In this document: in pieces, positions 1 through 9,801 of the stretch
Layout: the number at the start of each line of letters is the position of its first letter
Position numbering within the stretch: position 1 is the stretch's first letter
NCBI RefSeq assembly: GCF_011065895.1
Contig: NZ_JAALCR010000002.1
Coordinates: 430,769 to 494,768, forward strand
DNA from: Paludisphaera rhizosphaerae
GTDB taxonomy: Bacteria; Planctomycetota; Planctomycetia; Isosphaerales; Isosphaeraceae
Length of the DNA stretch: 64,000 bases
Reading direction: 5' to 3'
Program-made: the position numbers and the translations under genes
Notes under the pieces: generated by a model
The model's database searches: none
The model's input: the letters and a program-made list of their open reading frames with translations, nothing else
What the model was told of the DNA's origin: nothing

Positions 1-110
1 GCCTGCGCCCGCTTCCAGGCCTGAAATCCGATCGCTCGGAAGTGAAGGCTCCGGTATACTTGGAGATCGCCTCCCGACCCTGTTCCGCCCCTTCCGAAGC
101 AAGGAACGCG

Positions 111-2405
111 ATGGATCTGCTCGCCGACCTGACGCCGCCCCAGCGAGAGGCCGCGACGCACGTGAACGGCCCTCTCCTCGTCCTGGCCGGAGCCGGTTCG
201 GGGAAGACCCGCGTCATCACTCGGCGGGTCGCCTACCTGCTGCGTCAGGGAATCCCCGCCCACAACATCCTCGCGCTCACGTTCACCAACAAAGCGGCCG
301 GCGAGATGCGGGAACGCATCGAGGCCATCGTCCCCGGCGCGAAGGTCTGGGTCGGCACCTTCCACGGTTTCTGCGCCCGACTTCTCAGAACTCACGGCTC
401 GCTTGTCGGCCTGGACGCCTCGTTCACGATCTACGATCAGGCCGATCGACTGCGCACCGTCCGAGACGTGCTCGACGCCATGGGCGTCGAGGAACCTCCG
501 ATCACCCCCGAGAAGATCGAGGCCGCCATCAGCCGGGCCAAGAACGACCTCGCGACGCCCAAGTCCCTGGCTCATCGCGCCCGGGACGACAGGGATCGTC
601 TGGTCGCCAAGGTCTACGGCGCCTACGAGGAGCGGCTCAAGGCCGCCTCAGCCGTCGACTTCGACGATCTCCTCGTCCACGTCGTCAAGATCCTCAAGGA
701 GCACCGCGACGTCCGCGCTGAGCTCGACGCCCGTTATCGCTACGTCCTGGTCGACGAGTATCAGGACACCAACATGGCCCAGTACGCCATCGTTCGCGCC
801 CTGTCCGTCGACCATCCCAACCTCTGCGTGACCGGCGACCCTGACCAATCCATCTACGGCTGGCGCGGGGCGAACCTCTCGAACATCCTCGAATTCGAGA
901 AGGACTACACGGCCGTCAAGGTTGTGAAGCTCGAACATAACTATCGAAGCACGAAGACCATCCTCGCGGTCGCCGACCACCTCATCCAGCACAACGTCAA
1001 CCGCAAGCCCAAGGCTCTCATCACGGAGAACCCCAGCGGCGAGCCCGTCCAGGTCACCGTCTTCGCACGGGAGACCGAGGAGGCCGAGGGAGTCGCATCG
1101 AAGATCGCCTCTCTCGTCCGCGAAGGGACCTACAACTACTCGGACGTTGCCGTCTTCTGCCGGATCACCGCCCTGACGCGGACCTTCGAGCAGGCCTTCC
1201 GGTCAGCCCGCATTCCGTACCAGATCGTCGGCGGGGTCTCGTTCTACGAGCGGCAAGAAGTCAAGGACGTCGTCTCTTACCTGAATCTGATCAACAACCC
1301 CAAGGATGATTTGGCGTTCAGCCGCGTGGTCAACGTCCCCCCGCGAGGTCTTGGGAAAACCTCGTTCGAGCGACTCATCGCCTTCGCCCGCGACCACGAA
1401 TTGAGCCTGCTCGACGCCTCCCGCCGGGCTCGGGAAGTCCCCGGCCTGAAGGAGAAGGCCATCCGCGCCTTCCTTGATTTCGTCGCTCTTTACGACGAGT
1501 TGGCTGCGCTTCGCGACCACCCGGCGGAGACGGTCATCCTCCAGACGATGGAGAAGACGGGTTACCGCCAGCACCTGAAGGAAGAATCGCGGGGAGAAGG
1601 CGAGGACCGGCTGGCGAACCTCGAAGAACTCATCACCGCTGCCCGTGAGTTCGATCAGGAACACCCCGGCGCGACGATCCAGGACTTCCTCGCCGAGATC
1701 ACCCTCGCGTCACCCGTCGACCGCTGGGACCAGCAGACCGGCGCCGTCACCTTGATGACCCTGCACGCCGCCAAGGGGCTCGAATTCCCGGTCGTCTTCA
1801 TCATCGGGCTTGAGGAAGGTCTGCTCCCGCACAGCCGGGCCTTCGAGAATCCCAACGAGCTTGAAGAGGAGCGCCGGCTCTTCTTCGTCGGAATCACGCG
1901 AGCCCGTCGCGAGCTCTACATCAGCCGCTGTCGCATCCGAACGTTTCGAGGCCAGCAGCAAGCCACGGCGCAGTCGCGGTTCCTCATGGAGTTGCCCGAA
2001 GACTTCCTGACCTTCGACGATCGGTCGGGCGTCGCTTCCGGCGATTCGCGCTGGAGCCGTCCCTCGCACAACGCCTATTCAAACTATCCACCCCGGCGCC
2101 CCCAGCCGCCTCGAGCCGCGACCCCCGCGCCGAGCGGGTTCCGGCTCACGACGGCCGCCCAACTCGCTGGTGGTCCGGCCGCCGCCGGAGGCGGGGCTGC
2201 GGCCGCTCCGGGAAACCTCGACGCCTTCCGTCCTGGAACGTCCGTCCTTCATCCGGAGTACGGCCTGGGTCGAATCGTCGCCATCGAAGGAGCCGGCCCG
2301 AACCGAAAGGGGCGGGTTGCGTTCACCGTGGCCGGCGAGCGGACGTTCGTGTTGGCCAAGTCGCCTCTGAAGGTCGTCGGCAAGACCGGCGGAAGCCCGC
2401 GGTGA
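111..2405 (+). CDS. pcrA: UvrD/PcrA-type superfamily 1 DNA helicase
   Basis: ATP-dependent 3'-5' DNA helicase of the UvrD/Rep/PcrA family, acting in repair and in clearing replication or transcription conflicts. The 764-residue product has Walker A AGAGSGKT at about residues 26-33, motif II DEYQDTN near residue 215, the [13 protein letters not shown] motif just after it, and the late helicase motifs ([10 protein letters not shown], then [14 protein letters not shown]). The last 50 residues ([14 protein letters not shown] onward) match the small C-terminal Tudor-like RNA polymerase-binding domain of PcrA/UvrD. An in-frame GTG lies upstream at 42, but the ATG at 111 is preceded by an AAGGA-like site and starts the usual LTPPQREA N-terminus. 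pdxJ begins 13 nt after the stop, so the two are probably cotranscribed. Confidence 0.95.
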   Translation: MDLLADLTPPQREAATHVNGPLLVLAGAGSGKTRVITRRVAYLLRQGIPAHNILALTFTNKAAGEMRERIEAIVPGAKVWVGTFHGFCARLLRTHGSLVGLDASFTIYDQADRLRTVRDVLDAMGVEEPPITPEKIEAAISRAKNDLATPKSLAHRARDDRDRLVAKVYGAYEERLKAASAVDFDDLLVHVVKILKEHRDVRAELDARYRYVLVDEYQDTNMAQYAIVRALSVDHPNLCVTGDPDQSIYGWRGANLSNILEFEKDYTAVKVVKLEHNYRSTKTILAVADHLIQHNVNRKPKALITENPSGEPVQVTVFARETEEAEGVASKIASLVREGTYNYSDVAVFCRITALTRTFEQAFRSARIPYQIVGGVSFYERQEVKDVVSYLNLINNPKDDLAFSRVVNVPPRGLGKTSFERLIAFARDHELSLLDASRRAREVPGLKEKAIRAFLDFVALYDELAALRDHPAETVILQTMEKTGYRQHLKEESRGEGEDRLANLEELITAAREFDQEHPGATIQDFLAEITLASPVDRWDQQTGAVTLMTLHAAKGLEFPVVFIIGLEEGLLPHSRAFENPNELEEERRLFFVGITRARRELYISRCRIRTFRGQQQATAQSRFLMELPEDFLTFDDRSGVASGDSRWSRPSHNAYSNYPPRRPQPPRAATPAPSGFRLTTAAQLAGGPAAAGGGAAAAPGNLDAFRPGTSVLHPEYGLGRIVAIEGAGPNRKGRVAFTVAGERTFVLAKSPLKVVGKTGGSPR

Positions 2406-2418
2406 GAAGCCGAATATC

Positions 2419-3177
2419 ATGAGCAACTCCAAACCCGCGTCACATCATCGCCGGCCCCCTCGACTGGGTGTGAACATCGACCACGTCGCCACGCTTCGAC
2501 AGGCGAGGCGAGGCATCGAGCCGGATCCGGTTTGGGCCGCCGTCGCCTGCGAGATCGGCGGCGCGGACGGGATCACCGTTCACCTTCGGGAAGACCGGCG
2601 GCACATCCAGGATCGCGACGTCCGAGTCCTTCGGGAAACCGTCCAGATCGACCTGAATCTCGAGCTCTCGATCGAGCCCGAGATGGTGGCGATCGCACTA
2701 GCGCTGCGACCCGATCAGGTGACTCTCGTCCCGGAAAGGCGCGAGGAGGTCACCACCGAAGGCGGTCTCGCGGTTTCGCCGCGGCTCAAGGTCGTCGGCG
2801 AAGCCGTCGCACGGCTCCGCGACGCTGGAATTCGCGTCTCAGCCTTCCTGGATCCAGACCCGTCGGAGATCGACGCCTCCGTCAAGCTCGGTGTGGAGGC
2901 GATCGAACTGCACACGGGACGATACGCTGAGGCCCGTGAGGGTCGCGACCGCGACGCCGAACTTGAAGCGCTCCGCAGCGCTGGGGTTCGCATAATTTCC
3001 GCGGGAGTCGGCCTGCACGCGGGCCACGGTTTAAACTACCGAAACGTGGGTGACGTGGCCGCGATTCCCGAGATGGCCGAGCTTAACATCGGCCACGCGA
3101 TCGTCTGCCGAGCCGTCTTCGTCGGGCTTGAGAAGGCGGTGCGTGAGATGAAAGAATGCATCACAAGGGTCTGGTGA
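2419..3177 (+). CDS. pdxJ: Pyridoxine 5'-phosphate synthase
   Basis: Last step of the DXP-dependent vitamin B6 pathway: condenses 1-deoxyxylulose 5-phosphate with 3-amino-2-oxopropyl phosphate to pyridoxine 5'-phosphate in the cytoplasm. The 252-residue TIM-barrel protein has the N-terminal signature [14 protein letters not shown], the HLREDRRHI active-site loop, the catalytic Glu in LNLELS, and the C-terminal GHGLNYRNV phosphate-binding stretch followed by ELNIGHAIV. Length is normal for the family apart from a short basic N-terminus. It sits 13 nt behind the helicase gene. Confidence 0.96.
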   Translation: MSNSKPASHHRRPPRLGVNIDHVATLRQARRGIEPDPVWAAVACEIGGADGITVHLREDRRHIQDRDVRVLRETVQIDLNLELSIEPEMVAIALALRPDQVTLVPERREEVTTEGGLAVSPRLKVVGEAVARLRDAGIRVSAFLDPDPSEIDASVKLGVEAIELHTGRYAEAREGRDRDAELEALRSAGVRIISAGVGLHAGHGLNYRNVGDVAAIPEMAELNIGHAIVCRAVFVGLEKAVREMKECITRVW

Positions 3178-3262
3178 GCGGCCCGCTCATGTGTAACATC
3201 TTGTAAAGCAGGCTCGCGGCTCTTCCCTCAGGGGCGGCCGCAACCTAATATATTGATCACTG

Positions 3263-3280
3263 GGATGCGGCGCTGCATCC
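3263..3280. other. Small inverted repeat upstream of dapA
   Basis: GGATGC/GCATCC arms around a 6-nt centre in the 196-nt pdxJ-dapA intergenic gap, just after an AT-rich patch containing TATATTGATC. It could be a regulator site or part of the dapA leader; nothing else in the gap is recognisable. Confidence 0.3.
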
Positions 3281-3373
3281 TTCGCATGGTGTCATGATTC
3301 CGCAAGAGATCGTCGCAGATGCTTATGTATAGGCGACGAGATCCAAGCCGACCGATGTCTGGGTGTTCCTCTC

Positions 3374-4267
3374 ATGGCGAGTAAGGGAAACAAGTTCGCC
3401 GGCTGCACCGTGGCCCTGGCGACCCCGTTCAAGGATGGCGAGGTCGACGAGCCCGCACTGCGGGGCTGGGTCGAGTGGCAGATCGAGCAAGGAACGCCGA
3501 TTCTCAGCCCTGTGGGGACGACCGGCGAGGCGCCGACGCTCTCTCATCTTGAGCACGAACGCGTCATCGCGATCGTGGTGGAGACGGCGGCCGGTCGCGC
3601 GAAGGTGATGGCCGGCACGGGATCGAACTCGACGGCTGAGGCGATCCGGTTGACCAAGTTCGCAGCTCGGGCCGGTGCCGACGGCGCCCTGATGGTCGCT
3701 CCCTACTATAACCGTCCCAGCCAGGAAGGGATGTATCGTCACTTCGCGACCGTCGCCGAGGCGGTTGATTTGCCGATCATCCTTTACAACATCCCTGCTC
3801 GGACCGGGCGAAACATGGAGCCTGAGACGATCGAACGGCTGGCGAGTCTCGACACGATCGTCGCGATCAAGGAAGCCGCCGGCTCGCTCGACCAGGTCAG
3901 CGACATCCTCGCTCGCACCAACCTCACCGTCCTCTCGGGGGATGACAGCCTGACGTTGCCGATGATGGCCGTCGGAGCCGAAGGGGTTGTGTCGGTGGCC
4001 GCCAACATCGTCCCCCGCGACGTCCGCGGGTTGATCGACGACTTCAACACCGGCGACGCCAAGGCTGCCCGCGAGCGACACGCTCGGTTGTTCCCGCTCT
4101 GTCGCGACCTTCTCGGACTGGCCCCGAATCCCGTTCCCCTGAAGTCGGCTCTGGCTCTGCTGGGCCGCGGCAACGGCGAGATCCGCCTGCCGCTCTGCCC
4201 GCTGAACGAAGTCGAGTCCGGAAAGCTCTCACGAGCTCTCGCCCGTTACGGCCTGATTCAAGCTTGA
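3374..4267 (+). CDS. dapA: 4-hydroxy-tetrahydrodipicolinate synthase
   Basis: Condenses pyruvate with aspartate semialdehyde, the committed step of lysine and diaminopimelate synthesis, so it supplies both protein and peptidoglycan precursors. The 297-residue protein shows the [15 protein letters not shown] pyruvate-binding loop, the [14 protein letters not shown] segment carrying the catalytic Tyr, and the Schiff-base Lys in AIKEAAGS. The ATG at 3374 gives the usual N-terminus. Isolated gene with a 196-nt leader region and a long downstream gap. Confidence 0.96.
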   Translation: MASKGNKFAGCTVALATPFKDGEVDEPALRGWVEWQIEQGTPILSPVGTTGEAPTLSHLEHERVIAIVVETAAGRAKVMAGTGSNSTAEAIRLTKFAARAGADGALMVAPYYNRPSQEGMYRHFATVAEAVDLPIILYNIPARTGRNMEPETIERLASLDTIVAIKEAAGSLDQVSDILARTNLTVLSGDDSLTLPMMAVGAEGVVSVAANIVPRDVRGLIDDFNTGDAKAARERHARLFPLCRDLLGLAPNPVPLKSALALLGRGNGEIRLPLCPLNEVESGKLSRALARYGLIQA

Positions 4268-4614
4268 AGCCCAGCGCGAAGGATTGTTTCGCCTGCTCCC
4301 ACGCTCCGCTCGTTTCGACGCAGAAAGATCGGATCCTCCTTGAGACGTTTCTGAAGATCTGATTCCCGTTCCCGCTCTTCCATCGACCGTCGCAGACCTT
4401 CCTGCTCCCGAAGCCTCGAATTCTCCTCGAGGCCTGACCTGCAAACTCATCAATAATTCGCACCCTAGACGCCGTGGCCTCCCGGACCTCCCCGGAAGGC
4501 CCCGGCGAGTTCCCTCGCTGTTCTTTGTCCGAATTCTTTAGTTGAAGAAGTCAGTCTAAGGCCGCTCGGCCCAGAGGACGCTTCTGAATCTCCCCCCTTC
4601 CTAAGGAAACTGGC
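4268..4614. other. 347-nt intergenic region, no gene seen
   Basis: No convincing reading frame, tRNA or strong terminator in the gap between dapA and the ArsR-type gene. The right end holds the ribosome binding site (AAGGA, 8 nt before the ATG at 4615) and presumably the promoter of that gene, but no clear -35/-10 pair was found. Confidence 0.5.
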
Positions 4615-5028
4615 ATGGCCCGAAAGTCGACGGCGTCGAACGCCAATGGAACCGTGAAGGTCGAAGAGGCCGCTCCGGAGGTCTCCGATCAGTCCATCCG
4701 CGAGCTGGCTCAGGTCTTCAAGCTCTTGAGCGACGAGACCCGGCTGCGGATCCTCTTCTACCTGGCCCTCTCTGAGGACGGCGAGCTGCACGTCACCGAG
4801 CTTTGCAATCGGCTGGGTCAGAGCCAGCCGGCGGTCAGCCACCATCTCGCGCTGCTGCGGGTTTCGAGCCTGATCGAGTCTCGCCGCGAGGGGAAGCACA
4901 ACTACTACAGCGTGCGGACCGAGCACTTCGGCGAGCTCTTGCTGAGCCTTTTCGCCGCCGCCGGCGAGACGCCCAAGAACAAGAAGTACCGGTTCCACGA
5001 TTTCGTGCTGAACTACACCGGCGCCTGA
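4615..5028 (+). CDS. ArsR-family winged-helix transcriptional regulator
   Basis: Small (137-residue) DNA-binding repressor-type protein. After about 30 disordered residues comes the ArsR-type winged helix: LAQVFKLLSDETRLRIL, then the recognition-helix region LGQSQPAVSHHLALL and the wing around SRREGKHNYYSV. The alpha-3 metal site ELCVCDL of classical ArsR is not present (TELCNRL has one Cys), so metal sensing of the ArsR type is unlikely; the ligand cannot be told. It stands alone between dapA and the lipid A block, with no adjacent efflux gene. Confidence 0.88.
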   Translation: MARKSTASNANGTVKVEEAAPEVSDQSIRELAQVFKLLSDETRLRILFYLALSEDGELHVTELCNRLGQSQPAVSHHLALLRVSSLIESRREGKHNYYSVRTEHFGELLLSLFAAAGETPKNKKYRFHDFVLNYTGA

Positions 5029-5315
5029 TCACGGAACGCCGCGCCGATCGTTCGGGGGGCGGCCTCTCCCGCCCCCGTCGAGCCGAGTTTCCCCCTCGGC
5101 CGGGTCGCATCGCCAGAGTCCCATCGAGAATCGGGACCTGCGCTGATGGTTCGCCTTGACCCCCTTCGACCTTCCGACCAAAATGCCGCGTCGGCTCGCT
5201 GGAAACGGCGGCGCCCGCGGGAGCGCGCGGGCCGATCCGTCCCGGATGGAGTATCCGGGCGAGCGAGCGGGGCGAAGACCCTCGACCACCAGCGATGCGA
5301 AAAAGGAGTTTCCCG

Positions 5316-6077
5316 ATGGTTCTTTCTTCTCGTTGGGCTGCAGCGGTGGGACTGGGCATGATCGCGGGCGGCCTGCTGGTGGCCCCGATCCAGGGCCAGC
5401 AGGACGGAGCCGTCCGTAAGACCAACGGCGCACCGGCCGCCAGCGGCTGGGCCCCCGGCACTCCGCCGATCATCGGCACCATTGACCTCGACGCCGTCTT
5501 CAAGAACTACGAGAAGGTCAAGTACGCCAACGAGGAGTTCCAGAACTCCCTCCTCTCGCGCCGCAACGAGCTGATGAAGCAGCAGCAGGAGTTTTCGCAA
5601 GAGGCTGAAGTCCTCAGCCGGTTCGCTCCTGGTCAGGATGAGTACAAGAAGCAGGAAAACAAGCTCACCGAGCTGAAGGCCAAGCTGGAAGCCGGCAAGG
5701 AGCAGGCCGAGCGCGAGTTCCAGACCAAAGAGGCCGAGGCCATGGCCACCCTCTACAACGAGGTGACCGAGGTCTCCAAGAAGATCGCCGCCAAGCGCGG
5801 GATGACCTACGTGATGAAGGTCTCCAACCAGGCCCCCAACGGGTCGAACCCGAACTCGGTGATGGCCGCGATGGCCAATCCGATGATCACCTACGACCCG
5901 GCCAACGACATCACGCACGACGTCGTCCACAACCTGAACACCGTTTACAAGAACTCGGGCGGCCCCACGGCGAAGCGGACCGCCCCCGCCGCCGGAGCCG
6001 CTCCGGGCCTCGGTGCCCCCGCCGCCGGGACCGTGCCGCCGGCCTCCGCCGCGACCCCCAAGGCCGCTCCTCGCTGA
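5316..6077 (+). CDS. Skp/OmpH-family periplasmic chaperone
   Basis: 253-residue exported protein of the OmpH/Skp family, which holds unfolded outer-membrane proteins in the periplasm. A hydrophobic leader (residues about 5-28, ending near GQQDG) is followed by the family start GTIDLDAVFKNYEKV and a long charged coiled coil (about 65-145), then a Pro/Ala-rich tail. An ATG also occurs at 5295, but AAGGAG lies 7 nt before the ATG at 5316, which also makes the better signal peptide. Its place directly before lpxC-fabZ and lpxA matches the outer-membrane assembly/lipid A gene order seen in many diderms. Confidence 0.86.
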   Translation: MVLSSRWAAAVGLGMIAGGLLVAPIQGQQDGAVRKTNGAPAASGWAPGTPPIIGTIDLDAVFKNYEKVKYANEEFQNSLLSRRNELMKQQQEFSQEAEVLSRFAPGQDEYKKQENKLTELKAKLEAGKEQAEREFQTKEAEAMATLYNEVTEVSKKIAAKRGMTYVMKVSNQAPNGSNPNSVMAAMANPMITYDPANDITHDVVHNLNTVYKNSGGPTAKRTAPAAGAAPGLGAPAAGTVPPASAATPKAAPR

Positions 6078-6245
6078 GCAACTGATTTGAGAGACGGGGC
6101 GGGCCGACGAGCCCGCCCCAGTCTCCATCGCCGCCTCGCATTGCATCGAGACGCGTCCCGATCATGGATCGATCGGGCCATCACCAGCCCCGGCACCTCG
6201 GGCGCCGCATCGGCCGCCGCGCCGGGCGAAAGGACCAGGGAAGGC

Positions 6246-7592
6246 ATGCTCGTCTCCAAGCGCCCCCAGCGCACTCTAGCCCGTGAAGCAACCGTCGACG
6301 GCGTCGGCTTCTTCCACGGATCCGACGTCCACATGCGGTTCTTCCCGGCCGAGCCCGACACCGGCGTTCGGTTCATCCGGTCCGACCTCCCCGACCGCCC
6401 AAGCGTCGCCGCCAGGATCGACCGCGTCGTCCCCACCCAGCGTCGGACGGCCGTTCAAGATGGCTCCGCCCGCGTCGAAATGATCGAGCACGTCATGGCG
6501 GCGCTGGCCGGCATGCAGGTCGACAACTGCACGATCGAAATCGACGCCCCGGAATGCCCCGGCCTCGACGGCTCCAGCCGAGCTTACGTCGAGATGTTCG
6601 ACGCCGCGGGGGTCGTTGAGCAGGACCGCCCTCGTAAGGGCCTCGTGCTCGACCGCTCCTTCGTCGTCCGCGAAGGCGACGCCGTTCTGGCCGCTCACCC
6701 GAGCGCAGCGGACGGGCTCACCCTTTCGTATCACCTCGACTACGGCCAGGCCTCGCCGATCGGCAACCAGGGCGTTCTGTTCTCGATGACGCCCGAGACC
6801 TTCCGCGATCAGGTGTCGGCATGTCGAACCTTCCTCCTGGAGAAAGAAGCCCAGGCGCTTCGCTCGATGGGGATCGGCCTGAGGACCACCGAGGCGGACG
6901 TTCTCCTCTTCGGTGACTCCGGCGTCGTCGGCAACTCTCTGCGGTTCCCCGACGAATGCGCCCGCCACAAGGTCCTCGACATGGTGGGGGACTTCGCCCT
7001 GCTGGGGATGGACCTTCACGGCTTCGTCGTGGCTCACCGGTCGGGTCATCATACGAACGCGTCGCTCGTGCGGAAGTTGATCCACGCCGCGGAACGCGAG
7101 ATCGAGGAGTCGGCTCGGCCCCGCCAGCCGCTGCCGCTCCGCGTCGACGGCACAATCGACGTCGCCGGCATTCTCGACATTCTCCCTCATCGTTACCCGA
7201 TGCTCCTTCTCGACCGCGTCCTTGAGGTTCATGAGGGCCGTAGGGTGGTCGGGATCAAGAACGTCAGCGCCAACGAACCCTTCTTTCAAGGGCACTGGCC
7301 CGGCCGGCCGATCATGCCCGGGGTGCTGATTATTGAATCGATGGCTCAAGCCGCCGGCGTGTTGATCGCTTCGGGCGTCAACCGTTCCGGCAAGGCCGCG
7401 GTGATCGCCTCGATCGACAACGTCAAGCTGAGGCGTCCGGTGGTCCCCGGAGATCAGCTTCGGATCGAGGTCGACGCGGTGAAAATCAAGCCGGCCTACG
7501 CCAGCGTCACCGCCGTCGCCCGAGTGGACGACGCCGTCGCCGCTGAGGCGCGAATCCGTTTTGTGTTGATCGAAGCTCCGGCCGCGGCCTGA
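6246..7592 (+). CDS. lpxC/fabZ: LpxC-FabZ fusion: UDP-3-O-acyl-GlcNAc deacetylase / 3-hydroxyacyl-ACP dehydratase
   Basis: Bifunctional enzyme joining the committed deacetylation step of lipid A synthesis with the fatty-acid dehydratase that competes for the same hydroxyacyl-ACP pool. The LpxC half (about residues 1-295) has the zinc-ligand motifs: His in MIEHVMAALAG and HKVLD, plus GHHTN. The FabZ half (about 300-448) has PHRYPMLLLDRV with the catalytic His, and GHWPGRPIMPGVL followed by ESMAQAAG with the catalytic Glu. An in-frame upstream start at 6087 exists, but the ATG at 6246 has an AGGGAAGG site and the right N-terminus. The fusion is known from Bacteroidetes, Chlorobi and Planctomycetes. 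lpxA follows after 72 nt. Confidence 0.95.
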   Translation: MLVSKRPQRTLAREATVDGVGFFHGSDVHMRFFPAEPDTGVRFIRSDLPDRPSVAARIDRVVPTQRRTAVQDGSARVEMIEHVMAALAGMQVDNCTIEIDAPECPGLDGSSRAYVEMFDAAGVVEQDRPRKGLVLDRSFVVREGDAVLAAHPSAADGLTLSYHLDYGQASPIGNQGVLFSMTPETFRDQVSACRTFLLEKEAQALRSMGIGLRTTEADVLLFGDSGVVGNSLRFPDECARHKVLDMVGDFALLGMDLHGFVVAHRSGHHTNASLVRKLIHAAEREIEESARPRQPLPLRVDGTIDVAGILDILPHRYPMLLLDRVLEVHEGRRVVGIKNVSANEPFFQGHWPGRPIMPGVLIIESMAQAAGVLIASGVNRSGKAAVIASIDNVKLRRPVVPGDQLRIEVDAVKIKPAYASVTAVARVDDAVAAEARIRFVLIEAPAAA

Positions 7593-7664
7593 GCCGTCGA
7601 GGCCCCCAAAAGCGACGCAGCCACTTCCATCTCACGACCGACGATCGGCTGTAGGAACCCACTC

Positions 7665-8474
7665 ATGGCCACCATGATCGCTGACACCGCTCATATCGAC
7701 CCCCGCGCCGAGATCGCGGACGACGTCGAGATCGGCCCTTACTGCGTGGTCGGCCCCGACGCCAGAATCGGCCGAGGCACTCGACTCATCGCCCACGTTT
7801 GCATCCTGGGACACACCTCCCTGGGCGAGAACAACGTCATCCATCCGAATTCCGTGATCGGCGGCGAGCCCCAGGACTTCACCTACAAGGGCGAGCCGAC
7901 CCAGTTGCTGATCGGCGACGACAACACGTTCCGTGAGGGCGTGACGATCCATCGCGGCAGCTGCAAGGAAGACGGCATCACGCGGATCGGCTCCAACAAC
8001 TACTTCATGGCGAACGTCCACGTCGGCCATGACTGCATCCTGGGCGACCGGATCCTGATCGCCAACAACACGATGCTCGCCGGACACATCCACATGGAGT
8101 CGCACGCCACCGTCTCGGCCGGCGTTGGGCTTCACCAGTTCGTCCGAGTGGGCAACTACAGCTACATCGGCGCGCTGTCGCGGATCTACCACGACGTGCC
8201 GCCGTACATGCTCGTGGAGGGAAATCCCTCCAAGGTGCGCTGCATCAACATCGTCGGCCTGAAGCGGCACGGGATCTCCTCCGAGGCCATCACGGCGCTG
8301 CATGAGGCCCACCGCCTGATCTATCGGGCGCGGATGATCTCCAAGCAAGCTCATGAAGTCCTGGAGGCCCACGGGCAGGTCTGCCCCGAGGTCCGCCGGC
8401 TGCTCGATTTCATCGAATACCAGCAGCAGGGCCGCCACGGACGGGGTCGCGACCGGGCCCGAGCCTCCGCCTGA
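7665..8474 (+). CDS. lpxA: UDP-N-acetylglucosamine O-acyltransferase
   Basis: First enzyme of lipid A synthesis; moves a 3-hydroxyacyl chain from ACP to the 3-position of UDP-GlcNAc. The 269-residue protein begins with left-handed hexapeptide repeats (IDPRAEIADDVEIGPYCVVG and so on), has the catalytic His in VTIHRGSCKE, the GHDCILGDR and NTMLAGH turns, and the C-terminal helical domain after GLKRHGISSE. Length fits LpxA, not LpxD. It lies between lpxC-fabZ and a dehydrogenase starting 46 nt downstream, so one transcript is likely. Confidence 0.95.
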   Translation: MATMIADTAHIDPRAEIADDVEIGPYCVVGPDARIGRGTRLIAHVCILGHTSLGENNVIHPNSVIGGEPQDFTYKGEPTQLLIGDDNTFREGVTIHRGSCKEDGITRIGSNNYFMANVHVGHDCILGDRILIANNTMLAGHIHMESHATVSAGVGLHQFVRVGNYSYIGALSRIYHDVPPYMLVEGNPSKVRCINIVGLKRHGISSEAITALHEAHRLIYRARMISKQAHEVLEAHGQVCPEVRRLLDFIEYQQQGRHGRGRDRARASA

Positions 8475-8520
8475 GGACGGGCGGACGCGATCGAAGATAG
8501 GACTACGGAGAGTCGGATCG

Positions 8521-9627
8521 ATGAAACCGCTGCGCGTCGCCGTCGTCGGCGTCGGCCACCTGGGCCGACACCACGCCCGCATCCTGAACTCGCTTCCCGG
8601 CGTCGAACTCGTCGCTGTCGCCGACTCCCGTCCCGAACAGGCTGCGGCCGTCGCCGAGGGCCTGAAGACCCGCGCGGTGACGGATTATCACGAGTTGATC
8701 AACCTGGTGGACGCGGTTTCGATCGCCGTTCCGACCTTTCTCCATCGCGAGGTCGCCGGAGCCTTCCTCGAGGCTGGCGTGCCGGCGATGGTTGAAAAGC
8801 CGCTGGCCGGCAACCCCGTCGAGGCCGAGGAGCTGGTCGCACTGGCTCGGAAGGCCGGCGTCGTGCTTCAGGTCGGCCACATCGAGCGCTTCAACCCGGC
8901 GCTCGACGCTCTCCGCGAGTCGCCGATCCGGCCCAAGTTCCTGAGCGCGGAGCGGCTCTCGACTTACACGTTCCGGTCAACGGACGTGGGCGTCGTTCAC
9001 GACCTGATGATCCACGACATCGACCTCGTCCTCAGCCTGATCGACGCTCCTGTGCGAGCGGTTTCGGCCGTCGGTGTGAGCCTCTTCGGTGAGCACGAGG
9101 ACGTCGCCGAAGCCCGGATCGAATTCGAGAACGGCTCGGTAGCCTCGCTGACCGCAAGTCGGGCGAGCTACTCTGCCTCCCGGAAGATGCGGATCTGGGG
9201 AGCCGAAGGCTACGCGTCACTCGACTTCGCCGCCAAGCAGGCGACCGTGGTCCGCCCTTCCGACGAGTTCCTGGCCGGCGGCGTCGACCTGGAAGGCGTC
9301 GACCTGGCCCAGCCTGCGGCCGTCAAGGAGCACCTCTTCGGGAAGGTTCTGCGCGTCGACCATGTCGAACCGCCGACCTGCGATCAGCTCACCATGGAGC
9401 TTCAGGAGTTCGTCGCCTCGGTCAGGGGCGAGTCGGAACCCCGCGTCGACGGCGAGGCGGCGCTTGAAGCCGTCCGACTGGCCGATCGGATCGTCCGCAA
9501 CCTCAACGCCCACCGTTGGGAGAGCGCGACGGCTCCCGCGGCCTCGATCCACGCCGGCTCCGTGCTTCGAGGTCCCCACGCCTGGCGTGGGGCCCGCTCC
9601 GAACGAAGCCAGCGGGCGAAGAGCTGA
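8521..9627 (+). CDS. Gfo/Idh/MocA-family oxidoreductase of the lipid A cluster
   Basis: 368-residue NAD(P)-dependent sugar dehydrogenase. N-terminal Rossmann motif VAVVGVGHLGRHHARIL, the EKPLA motif with the catalytic-type Lys near residue 100, and the C-terminal alpha/beta domain with VVHDLMIHDIDLVLSL. An upstream in-frame start at 8353 lies inside lpxA; the ATG at 8521 is the natural one. Its position right after lpxA recalls GnnA, which oxidises the 3-position of UDP-GlcNAc to allow 2,3-diamino-sugar lipid A, but no GnnB-type aminotransferase is nearby, so that role is only a suggestion. Confidence 0.88.
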   Translation: MKPLRVAVVGVGHLGRHHARILNSLPGVELVAVADSRPEQAAAVAEGLKTRAVTDYHELINLVDAVSIAVPTFLHREVAGAFLEAGVPAMVEKPLAGNPVEAEELVALARKAGVVLQVGHIERFNPALDALRESPIRPKFLSAERLSTYTFRSTDVGVVHDLMIHDIDLVLSLIDAPVRAVSAVGVSLFGEHEDVAEARIEFENGSVASLTASRASYSASRKMRIWGAEGYASLDFAAKQATVVRPSDEFLAGGVDLEGVDLAQPAAVKEHLFGKVLRVDHVEPPTCDQLTMELQEFVASVRGESEPRVDGEAALEAVRLADRIVRNLNAHRWESATAPAASIHAGSVLRGPHAWRGARSERSQRAKS

Positions 9628-9640
9628 CCGGCTGGTGCGC

Positions 9641-9669
9641 TTGCCAGCCGAGGCCGGATTGTATTAAAC
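9641..9669 (+). promoter_or_regulatory. Possible sigma70-type promoter
   Basis: TTGCCA (9641-9646) and TTAAAC (9664-9669) are 17 nt apart; an overlapping TATTAA at 9662 gives 15. It would start transcription near 9675, upstream of a terminator-like hairpin and of the small gene at 9802. Weak -10 match. Confidence 0.35.
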
Positions 9670-9737
9670 TGTTCCCGTCGATGCCTGCGCTCCGAGTCCG
9701 GCCGCTTCGTCCGGTCGAACCGCGCGGGATGCGTTGC

Positions 9738-9763
9738 GACCGCCGCCCGCCGGCGGTCTTTTT
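9738..9763 (+). terminator. Intrinsic terminator (or leader attenuator)
   Basis: GACCGCCG (9738-9745) and CGGCGGTC (9751-9758) form an 8-bp stem with a 5-nt loop, directly followed by a T-rich run. It ends the lipid A transcript about 110 nt past the dehydrogenase, or attenuates transcription from the possible promoter at 9641 before the gene at 9802. Confidence 0.75.
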
Positions 9764-9801
9764 CTGTTTCTTCCGCGCGAAGTCGTTGCAGGATCCGTCC
9801 G

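Noticed and set aside
5013..6146. 377-residue leftward frame opposite the Skp gene
   Set aside because: Antisense Leu/Gly/Arg-rich shadow; the rightward gene has signal peptide, coiled coil and a good ribosome site.
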